NCBI GenBank assembly: GCA_963169105.1
Contig: OY720635.1
Coordinates: 155,511,645-155,575,644, forward strand
From: Ceriagrion tenellum
Taxonomy: Eukaryota > Arthropoda > Insecta > Odonata > Coenagrionidae
DNA length: 64,000 nucleotides
Direction: 5' to 3'
Part shown: positions 35,940 to 48,479 of the stretch, one piece after another
Numbering within the stretch: position 1 is the stretch's first letter
How the letters are laid out: the number at the start of each line of letters is the position of its first letter
Position numbers and translations under genes: made by a program
The notes under the pieces: model-generated
What the model saw: only the letters and a program-made list of their open reading frames with translations
Told to the model about the DNA's origin: nothing
Databases searched by the model: none

Positions 35940-36560
35940 GCAAGGAAAACGGACAACGGCGATATATAAGGATAAATCGATCGAGCAATCAACTAACATC
36001 CGTTTTCACAATTATAGATACCAGGAACGCAATTTTATGTCTACCACAGAAGAGAACAAGCGGGTATTCTAAACATTCCACGAAAAGGACAAAGCGCTGC
36101 TCTCTGGTCAGCAGGGAAGCAAATAGTATCAAGACACTTGCACCCATCTCTGAAATTATCGTTTTTTGCATGATTTATCACCTCAGAGTGTGCATGAAGT
36201 GATTGAGTAAGAAATTAGTGGTAGTATTATAACCCCTGCACTGCATGTTCGCCAACGTAACACTCGTCGATGTATGACAGCAGGCTTTGCCGGCGAATAG
36301 TATGAGTGAAAAGCTCTCGGGTCACAAACTGGTCCAGTTTCCCCGTGGTTTTCGAAGTTTCGACGAGCGACACGCCCATCGTCATCAGGGATTCCTGGAT
36401 CCCTAGGTCACTGTCTACTAAAATAAGAGCACACTTGGCGCTGCAACGCTTAGTAGCATTCTAGGAATACCGTTTCATTGGTTGACAGTCTGTTGGCGCG
36501 CTCCAATGTCGATAGCAGCTTACTGAGGAATCTATGGATACGGCCGATGGACTTCGCCGT
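35940..36560. repeat. PLE/LTR-like terminal region with hammerhead-like hairpin
   Basis: Contains a TATATAAGG box at 35,961 and, on the minus strand at 36,388-36,357, CTGATGA followed by a hairpin (GACGA/TCGTC stem with an inner GCG/CGC) and GAAAC. Downstream of this on the minus strand is a CACGGGGAAACTGG stretch similar to the CGGTGAAACCCCGG that follows the hairpin at 59,774. This arrangement resembles Penelope-type terminal regions. No coding domain is present here. Confidence 0.35.
36357..36388 (-). ncRNA. Hammerhead-like hairpin
   Basis: A perfect CTGATGA and GAAAC flank a stable two-part stem. The 5-bp GACGA/TCGTC pairing uses the last two bases of CTGATGA, and no GTC cleavage triplet follows within the expected distance, so activity is doubtful. 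Confidence 0.35.
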
Positions 36561-37061
36561 GCCGGGCAACACTCATACTTTTGACGAAGTAACGAGGCTT
36601 GGGTGAATCACTGTAATAAATTAAACAAATTAATTCTTGCCACTGCCACCGGAAGTGGTATCATTAAACCGCCATTGAACGTCTTCAAATAGATTCTCAG
36701 CCCACTTATTCTCAAGCCAATGCATGTTTTCGGAACCAAAAAAAATAATACAGTTCATTAATCCGATCCGATCTCCCTCTGAAGTGGCAAGACTGATGTC
36801 AGCATTTACGGAGTCAAATGCGACAAGCACTGCACGACACGAGACTTTATACCCCGTCCAAGATAACAGCGTAGTTGACAGAAACGCAGCCAACACGTCC
36901 AAAACAGTAAGGGAAGGGAATCACGTGACCAAATAATCCATAATGGTGGCCTTTTTTAAAATTGCTGTCATGAATTATCAACTCAAATGTTTGACCCAGT
37001 TGTATAGGCTACTCTGTTGCCTTTGATATCCGCAAAATAGCTGTCGTAAATAAACTCCGTT

Positions 37062-37116
37062 AATGGTAGCGCCGACATTATCAACGTTTGATGATTGTGA
37101 CGTCGGCGCTGCCATT
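37062..37116. repeat. Inverted repeat with 19-bp arms
   Basis: Arms 37,062-37,080 and 37,098-37,116 pair around a 17-nt loop (16 Watson-Crick pairs, two G-T, one mismatch); core GCGCCGAC/GTCGGCGC. Too short for a terminator-like role in an animal; origin unknown. Confidence 0.7.
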
Positions 37117-40100
37117 GGCTAAGTTTGCTCATTCAACTAGTAAATGACCGCGATTAGTAGGAGTAAACGTGAGGCTGATATGGTAATCCCTTCGCAGTTG
37201 AAAAAATACGGACAAGGTGAAGTCTTAAAATAAAGCTAATTTTTTCTTCACATATTAGAGTAACTTTTAGGATGTAGGTATCGATTTACCAGACTGGCGG
37301 CGCAAAAATCGACAAAGTTCACAGTTTTCGTTGCGTGCGAAATGATGAGCAGTACCCCTTAGGGGGGAGACAAACATCCTTCATGGTTGATATTTATTAA
37401 TTTTATTGTATTGATTGTTTTGTATATCCTTATATAACACTCCCAAGGTTATTGTTGACTTCACTAGTTTGTTAGTCGGGGTTTCAAGGTTAATTTCTTT
37501 GACCAATATATATTTTTAGTTTCACTCTTTTCAAGAGCAATGTGTGTTTTTGTTTGTTTAAGAAGGATATCTTTAAACAGGTATTAACCCTTTAATGTTA
37601 CCAAAGCATCCCAATGCTTTTTGTTGCCAATATGTTTTACCATTGTTAGATGCAACAAATATCTATGTATTCATGGCTTAAATCATACGATGGCGGGATA
37701 ATTGTTTACTTTTCATTTATTTATTGGCAAAATATGAATATTTCAACAGTGCAAATTATCTTAGACGGACTTGTAGGAGGTGTGGGAGCGGGTTTGGCCA
37801 GACGGTTGCAGAGGAATTCAATCTTTCACGCAGTTGGACGCGTGGAAGGGGGCACATTCCTATTCTCTCTCGCTCCCGCCATCTTGGCGCAGGGAGGGGA
37901 GGGTTACATGGAGAGGGGCGGAAGGATGAGGTCACGAGGGGGTGTGACCCTTCCCCCCCCATCCTTAACACTCGCGACCAGAAGGTGGAGGAGACTTGAC
38001 CTGCATGTGACGGCGAAAAATTAACAGACGCTTCGTCAAGTAAATTACTCGGATTGCCGCGGGGACGAGAAAGGTAGACGGGATCAAGGGACACACGACG
38101 TCCCACATTCGACGACAAGAGGAGGCAATCGATAACTGAGACTGAAAAAAGCATCCTTTCTCTCTTACTTTCCTTCACGTAAGACAAAAGAGGAGGACGA
38201 GCAAATGACACATGTCGAGCCATCCACATCTCCAACGAGTCCACATGCCTTTTAATTAAGTCGCCTCGGTGGCGGAGCACGAGGAAAACATACACAACGC
38301 GGCGATCATCCCCGCACATCTCCTTCTAACTTCGAAGTCCGGTCGAAAAAGCTCAAATTGAGATTGAAGACAGAAGAGACTGCGGGAACGCTCACGTGTG
38401 GGAAATAAAGACAACAAAGTAATTGGTAAATGGAATGTAACATTGAAGTGGTCTATTTTTGCTTTTGAAGGGCAAAGTCAAGGAAGGTAGCAATGAGTAG
38501 CCAAAAGAAAACCACAACCTTATATATAGAGTATACTAAACTTATATATAGATTGATATAATACTCCTCGAGAACCAAGTACAGCACAGCTTTCAAATGT
38601 TAAGGATAGTGAAATGTCATTCCTGTGCAGATAATAGGCTACTTTTCACGTAACCAATGGTCTCCGCTTGGACCCCGGACGAGTAAAAAAGGTTTCCACA
38701 AGAAATAAAAGTAAAGTTCTTTTTTATTGCCTTGCAGACCTATTTTCTTTTTTAAGCTTATCAAAATTAGAAATAATGGTCGTACTAAGTCGCGACAAAG
38801 ACCACTGAGAATGTGATAGAATAAAAATTCTCATTTGCAATCGAATTTTGTTTTCTAACCGATAAACGATAAATTTTGAAAAAAAACATCCATAAAATCG
38901 CTGAAAATGGAATTTTTTTTGTTACCTTGACACTGACGCTTTAACGACCGACAGCATCGTTGACGCCGACCCTTATATGGATATATGATTTAAAATAATG
39001 CCCATAACATATAATTTAAAATGTTAAGTAGTTTTCACTATTGGAAAATTATGGAAAAGAGAAAATACCTGAAAAACTGAAGAAATTGAAAGCCTGGTTC
39101 TCTTCTGTAAGAGCAGAACCATTGTATTATTTCTTCTTTTATTCCTCCCGTTGACAATCATTTGCAATCAATGGGCATTTTCGCTATAATTCTTTAAGAA
39201 CACTCTTGAGAGTGTCCAGGGAAATGAAGACAAAAAAATTACGTGAAAAAATAAATGAAACGCAACGGTCCTATTGCTTTTGAGAGGCAATATCTAGGTA
39301 GACTAATAATAGCAAAGCGTAACAAGGAGAAAACCATGATAATATCCTTGAATATGATATCTTCGATAGTCTTTCAACATTGACATATAGCCTTTATTAA
39401 TGTATCTAGTAAGTGTGTTTGTGATATCTTAAAGGTAAGGGCATCCTTATATATATGTGGGAGAAGCTCGGCCGCGCCATTCATGTCCATATAGTGGAAT
39501 CAAAATTTATGTCGGCACGGATGGCTCTAGGAGCGGAGATGAGAGCTGCTATAGGGTTAGATCTACGGATGAGTGGGAGCGCCAAAGTAAAATGCGCTAC
39601 CCAAAACGTCCCAGTGGAATGGTTTGGTAGAAGCATTCAAGAACGAAACTTTGGATGCTTAAGCCGTTCACGCTTATGATTCAGGCCCTAAATTTAGATG
39701 TCGAAAGTGTGACGTCGGGATCTGTGTCTTTTCGTGTTTTGAAGAGTACCACACAAATTTGTCCTTTTAAAATTATAATTGTATTACATGCGATATCCTT
39801 AAACCACATTTATAGAACAATGTATTATTTATTTAAAACTTTCTTGTTAACGAAAATATGTTTGCCATTTCTCTTGATTTCAGACGATTTTTGTGAATTT
39901 TTCGCTCTTTTTCATGATTAACTGATTAAACGGCCGGAGTTTTAATAAAGCAGTGTGTTTTGTAACTAAAATGCTTTTTATTTTAATAAATTACGTCGGG
40001 TCAATCTCATGTTATGGCCATTAAAGTAAACTACCGCAAAATGTCTTTGAATCCTCAAAATTACATCCGGCTGGGAGCGCCTGCAGCGGGGATTTAAATC

Positions 40101-40280
40101 CGTACGATAAAGGTTACATGGGCACACAAATCTTTACTGCTGAATTCATGACCCGATAAAACCATATAATATATAGTTATAACCATGAACTATAACCATA
40201 ATCATAAGTAGTCGAGATATGGCCAACTATGCACTGCAAATTGATTTCAGTGGCCCGTCAATCAGTGAGAAACAAATGAA
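37117..40280. other. No feature recognised
   Basis: Includes a GC-rich patch at 37,770-38,000, where opposite-strand frames of up to 187 codons overlap and look like shadows of composition. No identified protein. Confidence 0.35.
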
Positions 40281-40358
40281 AATTGTGCGAAATTCCACAG
40301 AGAAAAAATCATCCGCCTTGACCGGAATGATTTTTTCTCTGTGGAATTTCGCACAATT
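40281..40358. repeat. Perfect 32-bp hairpin
   Basis: The left arm 40,281-40,312 (AATTGTGCGAAATTCCACAG, then AGAAAAAATCAT) is exactly complementary to the right arm 40,327-40,358, with a 14-nt loop. A perfect arm of this length in otherwise ordinary DNA implies a recent event or selection. Confidence 0.95.
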
Positions 40359-43300
40359 GTGCATTGTGGGTGACTCCGTAAAAGTGGAACTCCGTGGTTA
40401 GTCCCGGATAGCTTAAAATCTGCCAAAAAGTGAAAAGTATAATTTATAATAGAATGTGGTAGACTGGAATTTACCGCCGCCAGTATGCAAAAGATGGTGG
40501 TGCCAATTTATATCAGAAATTAAAAAAGCTGAAATTGCCTTAGAAAATTTAAAATTACTGAGTACACATGCGAAATTAATTTTATCTTAAGGACACTTTT
40601 AAGACCTTTTGCTGAGGAATAGTTTACTTCTCGAAAGGAACTGAAAGGTTTGAAATCGCGTCTATGGTCATCCACGAGTAACAAATGATTATACATCTAC
40701 ATACATTATCTTTTACGAGCAAGTTTTATCCTGCATCCTCTAAGTTGAACTGTAGAACCACATGACGGAGGCACCGCTTACTGCAAACCTAGGAAAATAA
40801 TGCAGTTAATGCTTTAAAACCGATTAAAATATATCTTCAAGAATTTTATTACAATTCTCCGGGTCTCTTTCTTGGACAATTAATCGGTATTTACAAAGTC
40901 GGCTGAAGGAACGATAAACTTATTTCTATTAAAAAACAACTGCTCTCTTCAATTCGATCGTTCACCTCAAAGTAATTCAAAAGTGAACGTAGCTTCAGGT
41001 AAGTTCGCGAAATCGCGCAATCAACAAAATAAGAGATCCAGTCCATTCCTTCAATCATGAATAGCGATTCATAGATAGATAAGTTAGCGAGTGATTGGAG
41101 ATGAACATCAGACGACAGGCAGGACGTAGAAATCAAGTGTGACCGAGTATCCGAGACTAAGAAGTTAACCATCTCATTTGACTAACTAGGAGACCACTAT
41201 CCCCTTACATAGTCCGAATGAGTGTAAAAGTCACACAATTATAGTTGAGGTCATAATCAATTCCCTCGCCTTTCTACGGGTTCCTGCGAAGTTTTGGCAA
41301 CAAAACAGTCTTATTCAATACAGTAAGAGTCAAGTCGAGCGAAGAGGCCTCAAGATTTGAACCCCAGATCTTCCTGGCCACATACAAGCGCTCTTCGCTT
41401 TGGGCTACTGCGTCAACTAAGAAATGTTTGTGTCAAATGGTTCTTACTAAGCACCGAAAGAAGGAAATTCCAATGATTCCTTTCAAAACGAGACCAAATT
41501 AAATGTTCTGGACTTTTGAGAGTCGTTTTCAGATGGTAAACAATCCGCTAGTAGGAATTTAAAAAAATGAAGTATTTGAAACCTGATTGTGCGATGCCCG
41601 AAACTGACGCAAGGCATAAAGATATCAGAAATACTTAAAAAGAAAAATTTTCTCTTCTTGTAAGTATTCTATTCTACCACGTTTCCAGTATTTTAACGCG
41701 AAATTCGCAGGATAATACGCCAAAATCTTAATTGTAATGTATAATATTTCTCGAAAAAAGCTACAGGTGCATTAAAAAGACATTCATCCACAGCTATTTC
41801 CAACACGCGGAAAAACTTTTTAATGTAGGCGGGTGTGATACGGAGAAATATAACATTTTGTATCCCAAGCAAATTTCTTTTATGGTATAATTTCTTAAGT
41901 TTAAGTGGAGTGAAATGTTTTCAAAGGGCTCAAAATTCTAAAATATATATGGAAAGTATCATTATATAATTGACAACAACTTCTGAATCTCGACCGACTG
42001 CGAGATGAAATAAACTGATCACCTTTATAGCTCCAAGGCTGTCACGCGAAAGTGGACCTTGAAAGTTGAATCCTATTTGAGTGACGCGTAAAATCGATTT
42101 CCATTCATGCAGAGTTCGAATATTCCCAGTTGCAACTGGTTTGTCTCATTTTGTCAAATTGTCGGAAGTAAAGCGATTTCAATTAGTCACCGCGTACGCT
42201 GCATTTAGACGCCAATGAGTTATCCGTTTATTTTTTCCGCCACTGTACATAGCAAGTAGCACAGAGGTGCTATTTTGACTCAAATTTGGTGCAATACATG
42301 GTTAAGATCGCTGGTAAATATGATTGCATGACGAGAGTATCAAAGATCACGGCCTTATACGGGCAGAGGGAAAATCCTCCACTTTTCATTTTCCAGGAGA
42401 CAAGGGGCCCAAATGTGGTGGGGGCGGGAGACCAGATAGGATGGGGATAGAGACTAGGGAGGAATTTGAAGACGAGAACCTTGGTCAACCCACAGAGGTG
42501 AGTGATAGAATCAAGGCCTCGGAAAGAAGAAAGCACGAATAATAAAGTGAGCAAAGGTAAATACTCAATCACAAAATGAAACCAATGGAGGGGTTTCACC
42601 GTAGGATTTTCGAGGTCGACAGTCGTCGAAGGGGAATAAAAACGCGATGAATGCAAATCAACAGAAAAGCCGAGAAAGATTCGAGGAGAGAGATCGAAGA
42701 AGAAGGGAAATGATAGAACTTAAAACTACAGCCAACCAATCTTATGACTGAATGACTAATGTCGATGAGCACGAATCGCCATTTAAGGCACGTGGTGCTT
42801 ATGTCGCATGAGCGAGAGTTATGTGTCATTAACTTCGATATACTTCAAACCTACGCCCAATGGCGTACCGGTTTACATAGGCCTTTTTGCGTGACGTAAA
42901 TGTGTCGTAGTCGTGGTACAATCGTGGATTGGTAACAGCCGATTCTGTATGTGATAACGTGTTTCCATGTCACATTATCCAATGAAATTTGGCGCAAAAC
43001 GTCAATAATCACACGACTAAGCATTATTAACTAGACTACATAATACAGAATGATTTACGTTATATCTTCTCCAATACAAAAATTATTCACAATAGTATAC
43101 CAGGACAAGTTTTTAATGTGTATGTAAACTTGTAAACAGGTATAAAATTGATCCAAAGACCTTGGTTATCCAATGATGAATTTTAATCGTCGGTACATCC
43201 ATATTTCCGTTCACGGTGTAACGACGATTAATCATGAGGACAATTCAATTTCCAAAACTAGCTTTGTTTTTATTGCTTACCATGAATTAATGAGCCATTC

Positions 43301-44499
43301 TAAATAATAGGCACCTTCCTAATCGTCTAAGGGATATATACATAGACGTTAAAGAAAAAGACGAATCTCCATTTCTTATTTAATAACTTTGGAAGTATAA
43401 TAGCTGTGTTGCCATTTTTTCGTTGCATGATTTTTAAATGGGAAAAACGCAGTTATCATCTTCATCACATAATGGCAATAAAGTGAATTACAGATACAAA
43501 AAAGGAACCAATCGCGATAGGTTATTTCCTATAAAATTTATAGCTATTCCCCACACGTGAAAACACAGGTGAGAGGGCAACCATCATACACACCTTTATA
43601 GGAATTTGTGGTCAACAATGAACGCTTTGAAGAGACTTATGTCGGTAACTACCACATCCATGAAACACTTCACATAATGGTCCGTTAACTCCTCGGAGTA
43701 ATTGGAGTTAACTCTAAATACGAAAGTTACCAGGCGGCGCAGATTCACCACCATCTTTGAGAGTTATATTTCTTTTGACTAAAAATGCATAAAATTTCAT
43801 TCAGTCTCGATGTTTATGCACAAATAAAGCAAAGCATACTCAAACAATGTTTAATACACTAATTTAATTGTAAGTTCAGATTTCCGCCGGAAAACATGAT
43901 TTATAATGCCATTAGAGGGTGCCCATGACTAAAGTGATAGAAGAAAAGTCGTCATTATTCAAGAAGCTTAAAAGAAAAAAAACGGCAGCACAAGATGTCG
44001 AGCAATTACCTACTGTAAAAGCTTCGACAAGTAATAAGAGAGAGAAACGAACGTACGGAAACTTACCGCTTACGGGCCAAACCTTACAAACGAATCAAAA
44101 CTGATCAACAGAAAGTGATTAATTTGCTTTTGTCCAGGGGTCCTAGATGACGCCCAAGTCTAAAGCCTATTGCGAACTAAATACTTTGTCGACAGTTATA
44201 CAAACGCGGTCGCAATAGGTTGCCTTTAATCACGATTAATGAAAAGTAATTCCAGTGCAGAATTACACAGTTACACTGCAATATAGGGTGGGCACATTTA
44301 ATCTTCGTAGATAATATTCAATGAATAGAAAACCATCAATCGAAGGATGCAAGCAGAATTAAAAAATAGGACTGTTATTTGATTTACAATTAATATTCCT
44401 ATGAGAATAAAGTATTCTGAATTGCAAATAGTGAAGCAAAAATTCCGATACACAGAAAACACTGACCTCGGTAAAATATTTTACTAATATAGGATAGTC
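40359..44499. other. Mostly featureless AT-rich stretch
   Basis: Apart from the tRNA-like head at 41,342 I see only a small hairpin (arms 43,183-43,197 and 43,217-43,231, TTAATCGTCG core, one mismatch) and a 61-codon lysine-rich frame at 43,919-44,104 that I do not recognise. Confidence 0.4.
41342..41420 (-). repeat. tRNA-like SINE head
   Basis: The minus strand has an A box (TAGCCCAAAGCG) and a B box (GGGTTCAAATC) about 40 nt apart, as in polymerase III-transcribed tRNA-derived SINEs. The acceptor arm does not close, so it is not a working tRNA. Confidence 0.45.
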
Positions 44500-44519
44500 A
44501 ATAAAAACAAAGAACGTGA

Positions 44520-44900
44520 AAAAATTCAAGAGAAATGTTGCGTAACATTGCTCATAGACTTGGAGATTGGTAAGCAGGAACAGAGGAGAATAGAGACTTT
44601 CGAAACTTGTTAATAGAGGCGGATGCAGAAGATGAAGAGGGTGGATATTATCGGAGACGAGGAAGTATATATATGAATTGAAGAGGAGAAAACCAAGACA
44701 AGGTCCAGATGAATAGGACATACTTTGAGGCACAACGCATGTTAATGCACATGGAAGAAAAAAATGTCCCACAATGAAATACTGAGAAAAAAATACATTC
44801 GATGGGTAAATGGAACCCCCAAAAAAAGATGAGCTTTAAGGCAATGAAGGAGTACGCAGAAGACAGGGTGAAATGAAGATTTGCAGGCCATCACACTAAG
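44520..44900 (+). pseudogene. Heavily decayed LINE family 4 tail
   Basis: Fragments in changing frames, RRMQKMKRVDIIGDEEV, IGHTLRHNAC, then MKEYAEDRVKRFAGHH-like sequence, correspond in order to the C-terminal part of the LINE at 46,290-47,015 and 26,440-27,005. Many stops. Confidence 0.6.
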
Positions 44901-45159
44901 AATGATGCGTGCAAATTATAGAGCTCTAGAATTAGTTGGTTACTTGAGGAGGCATCCGGAATCTGAAATCGTAGGCCTCGTTGAGAGTTTGAGGATAGCT
45001 ATGACCGGTAGGATAATTCTGGGAATAAAGGTAGAATGGAGAGAAACACGGCATTGGTACAAGCCTCATCTTGGCGAAAAGCACCAAATGATCCACAGTT
45101 TAACGCCCCATCTGCCAGGTGGAGTCATCATCGGTCTTTCAATCCTAAGATTGACTGCA

Positions 45160-45640
45160 ACCCTCTTTCTCTATATAATACTAGATCTCTTACTACCACG
45201 TAGCTTTTCCCATATATTTTCCTCTTAATTTGGATCAATCCTGCGTCTTCCTCCAGGAGAATTTTCCCTTTACTTTTTCTTCTATTGTACTATTCAACAG
45301 CCCTTTGTCTCTCAGGATGTGTCCAATCCATCTGGCTCTTCTTGTCTGTTTTGCGTTCTATTGGCTCCCTTTCTCTTCCACTCTCTTTTTAACTTCATTC
45401 CCCATTTACCCATCCATTTCATCTTCAGCACCCTTCTCCAGTACCAGGTTTCGAAGGCTTCTAGTCTTTTCTGATCTGCATTTCCAATGTCATTGCTTCC
45501 GATCCACAGAGTGCCTCGCTGCACATTAATATTTTCACACACTTTCCTCGTTCGTAGTCCCGTTCTTCTTTGAACAGAGCAGTTGTCTTTTCGCCATTAA
45601 CGCTTTCATTGCTTAGCCAGACGGAGTTTACTGCACGAGA
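45160..45640 (-). pseudogene. Decayed LINE family 4 tail, minus strand
   Basis: The minus strand reads, through frame changes, NGEKTTALFK, CVKILMCSEAL, RLEAFETWYWRRVLKMKW, then NRQEEPDGLDTS, the order of the YGSETW / EAFE.W.WRRMLK block in related LINE enzymes. Together with the neighbours at 44,520 and 46,290 it makes three copies within 2.5 kb. Confidence 0.65.
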
Positions 45641-45699
45641 AGTGCTCTCAAGTCAAGGCATCAAGTGAGGATGGGAACTCTACTGAAAAATCTCCGCCA

Positions 45700-46120
45700 A
45701 AAGATTGAATGACAAATGAAAGGCAATGAATAGTCAGAGGCAGAGCCGCAGGCGTTGATTTCATCTCCACAGAGAGCTGCCCACGCACGGAACAAACGAA
45801 AAACGCCTCCAAACCCCCGCGAGATGAGGAAAAGAGGAACTAGCCGGGGGAGGCACTCCTCCGGAAATCGATGGCGAGGCGGAAATGGCGCTCCCTGTTT
45901 ATCACTCGCACATTCACATTTTGTGTGCGTGAGACCACCCACGCGGGACACACACGCGACCGTAACAAGTTTCAGCGGGGGATGATGAGGCGGAGATGAG
46001 GCGGAAAAGGGAGGCAAGGAGGCGGGGGAGGAGGCCCGATGAGGGAGGGATGGGAGCGCTCCTCCCCATCGGAAGCGGGAGGATGACAATGGGGGAGGGG
46101 GCACGAAGAGGAGAGCAGCT
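45700..46120. other. CpG-rich block
   Basis: A GC-rich patch with a long minus-strand open frame (198 codons, 46,257-45,661) that is serine/proline-rich in the middle and matches no family I know. Stop-poor composition explains the length. Confidence 0.3.
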
Positions 46121-46289
46121 CGACGGATTCCCAGGTCATGGGCGTATTTAAAATGGTTTGAACAATTATTCTCTATGCACAGATTAGAGAAAAACTTTGC
46201 ATACGTGTTCTCATTAGTGATATCTATATATAAAGGTAAAACATTACACCATACCAATTATGTTTTTTGCCAATTACGTTTTTTAACGC

Positions 46290-47015
46290 GCAGACATAGC
46301 TGGAAATCCGGATGATCTTCAAAGGTCACTAAACCAAGTTCTCCAGGAATACAGCATAAAAAGAAAAAAAGATGATGACTAAAATCCTAGAATTGCGGAA
46401 GAGAGAGGTTCAATGTAGAGTCACCTTGAGAGGAGAGAAATAAGAAAAAGCGGATTCCTCTTCCGATCTCGGAAGTAACATAATGTGGGATGGAAGAAGT
46501 ACTATGGACATCAGGCGAAGAATAGCTCAAGCTAAGGTGGCGTTCATGGGAAAAATACCACTGCTGTGCTCAAAGAAGATAGATCTACAAACCAGGAAAG
46601 AGTATGTGAAAAAGTTCTTGTGGAGCGTGGCACTCTATGGATCGGAAGCATCGTTGGAAGAGCTGGCCAGAAAAGACTATAAGCCTTCGAAACCCGGTGC
46701 TGGAGGAGGATGCTGAAGATAAAAGGGACGGACAAAATATGAAATAACGAAGTGTTGTGAAGAGTAGAATAGGTAAGGACCATATGGAACACCATACAGA
46801 AAAGAAGAAAAATATGGATTGCACCCCCCCTGAGGCACAATGCGTTTGTGAAGAACAGAATTGAAGGTAAATAGAAGGGAAAGTCCCTACAGAAAGACCC
46901 ATGAATAAGTTCAAAGACAAATAAAGAGGAAAGTAGATAGGAAGAGATACCAGGAGGTAAGGGAATTAGATTTATATAGGGAAGGGTGGAGGGCTTCAGT
47001 CAGTCAATCTTAGGA
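46290..47015 (+). pseudogene. LINE family 4 reverse-transcriptase C-terminal half
   Basis: Reads DDLQRSLNQVLQEYSIK (post-catalytic segment), then after a break TMDIRRRIAQAKVAFMGK, LQTRKEYVKKFLWSVALYGS, then RRMLKIKGTDK, KRRKIWI and LRHNAFVKNRIEGK in shifted frames. This is the full order of the C-terminal half of an insect LINE enzyme. The usual YGSETW is disrupted, and frames change at least four times. Confidence 0.85.
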
Positions 47016-47613
47016 GTGAACAACTAATGAGTGAGTCTTTCAGTATGACACTGAGAATATCATTTGGAGGCCGTACTTCATTTGTAGGTCCGAAAGAAGC
47101 GATAAAATGAGAGAGATACATTGCCGAATCGCCCCCCCCCCCCACCGCCCAATGCTGAGCTGTTGAAGCGGATAGGATCGCAGAGGGTGCTTTGAAGTGG
47201 GAGACACATCAGGAGCGTCACGTTTAGCTTCAGGAATTCTCTCTCGGCCGATTTGGGAACCAAGGGAATGAAGCCGGGAAATAGAATCGGAGGGAACTGC
47301 CTTGATGTCCGGAAAGCGACTCGCTTCATCTCTCTCTCCGGGGCACGCTTGTGTAAGCCCTCCGGGTCGAATCACCCGAGTTCCCTCGCGAGAGCGACTA
47401 CAAGACAGCTCCAGGGGCCTGATTTAGTGATTACTCGACGCTTGAACCTCGGAGAATCCGTGAATGTGACGTCAATATGCTAATCCTCAATTGTTTACTT
47501 GCACTGTTATTAGTTCCTGCTTCGGAGCAATCGTGACGCTGCAGTTGATTTAAGGTTCGGCTAAAGTGCTAATGTAGAGACAATGCCAAATGTGAAGTTA
47601 ACCCCCCATCACT

Positions 47614-48175
47614 TTAATGTAGTGCGAGCGAGATAGTTCCCTAATCATAATAGAGACCATATTTGAATTATACAGTTTAATTTCACCAGCTGTGAGACAC
47701 ATGAATTAAATATTGCATTACTAATGGTGCAATAATATAGTGTTACATGACAGAAATTGTAAGTAATCAAATGAAAATATCAAAATAAGCCTTTAACTTG
47801 ACTCATTTTTCTCACGCGGTACGTTTGAAACTCCATCAAAACGGAAGGTTTATTGTGATCCCGAATAATTTACTGCGGTGACAATACGATTAATATTTTC
47901 AAAAATAGTTGAGAAAACACACAAACTACACACTGTTGTTTTTGACGAGATCTAAGTGTAGGGAATGTCTCATTTTTTAAATAAGATCTCTCTGGAGTGC
48001 ATACACGTACCATTTCCCATGTCAAATGATGGTATTTTTTGGCACATATCTCGGAAAGTAATATGGTAAGGGGTTGAACTTTTACTGCCAATGGAAGGAT
48101 GATATATTTTTCTTTAAAATGTGACCAAATTCATTGATTTCTAGGTAAAATGATATTTCACTCAAACTACCTTAA
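47614..48175 (+). mobile_element. TTAA-flanked MITE (piggyBac-like), copy 1
   Basis: A 562-bp element between TTAA at 47,614 and TTAA at 48,172. The imperfect inverted ends are AGTGCGAGCGAGATAG on the left and, reversed, GTAGTTTGAGTGAAATATC on the right. It is collinear with the inverted copy at 52,221. No transposase. TTAA at both ends suggests piggyBac-type mobilisation. Confidence 0.8.
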
Positions 48176-48479
48176 GATCAAATGGTTTCTTCTCCAGGTG
48201 AAAAAATATTTCTTTCGAAGATAATAACGAGAAGTATATAAAATAATACTTTTCATCAGCTTTTTTTGGAGAAGAAAAGGAATATGAATATTGTTAGGTG
48301 TGAGCTAAGTGAGGGCCATGGGAAGAGAGGCGATGACCCGGCGACGGCCTACCTCAACCGGTAAACGACTGAATAATGAAGTTCGTATTCAATAGTTTTA
48401 ACTTGGACGGTGATGTGTCGTGTGGTCAAAAATTTCCAGTCTACCTTTGCTCTCGCCGCGACTCCTTTCAGATCTCTCT

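Noticed and set aside
37756..38319. 187-codon minus-strand frame as a gene
   Set aside because: It lies over a GC-rich patch with a competing plus frame, has a serine/arginine/proline-biased composition and no recognisable domain.
40281..40358. A miRNA gene
   Set aside because: Perfect arms without the usual bulges and no other evidence; reported as a hairpin of unknown origin.
45661..46257. 198-codon minus-strand frame as a gene
   Set aside because: Longest frame in the window after the LINE one, but compositionally biased and without any family signature.
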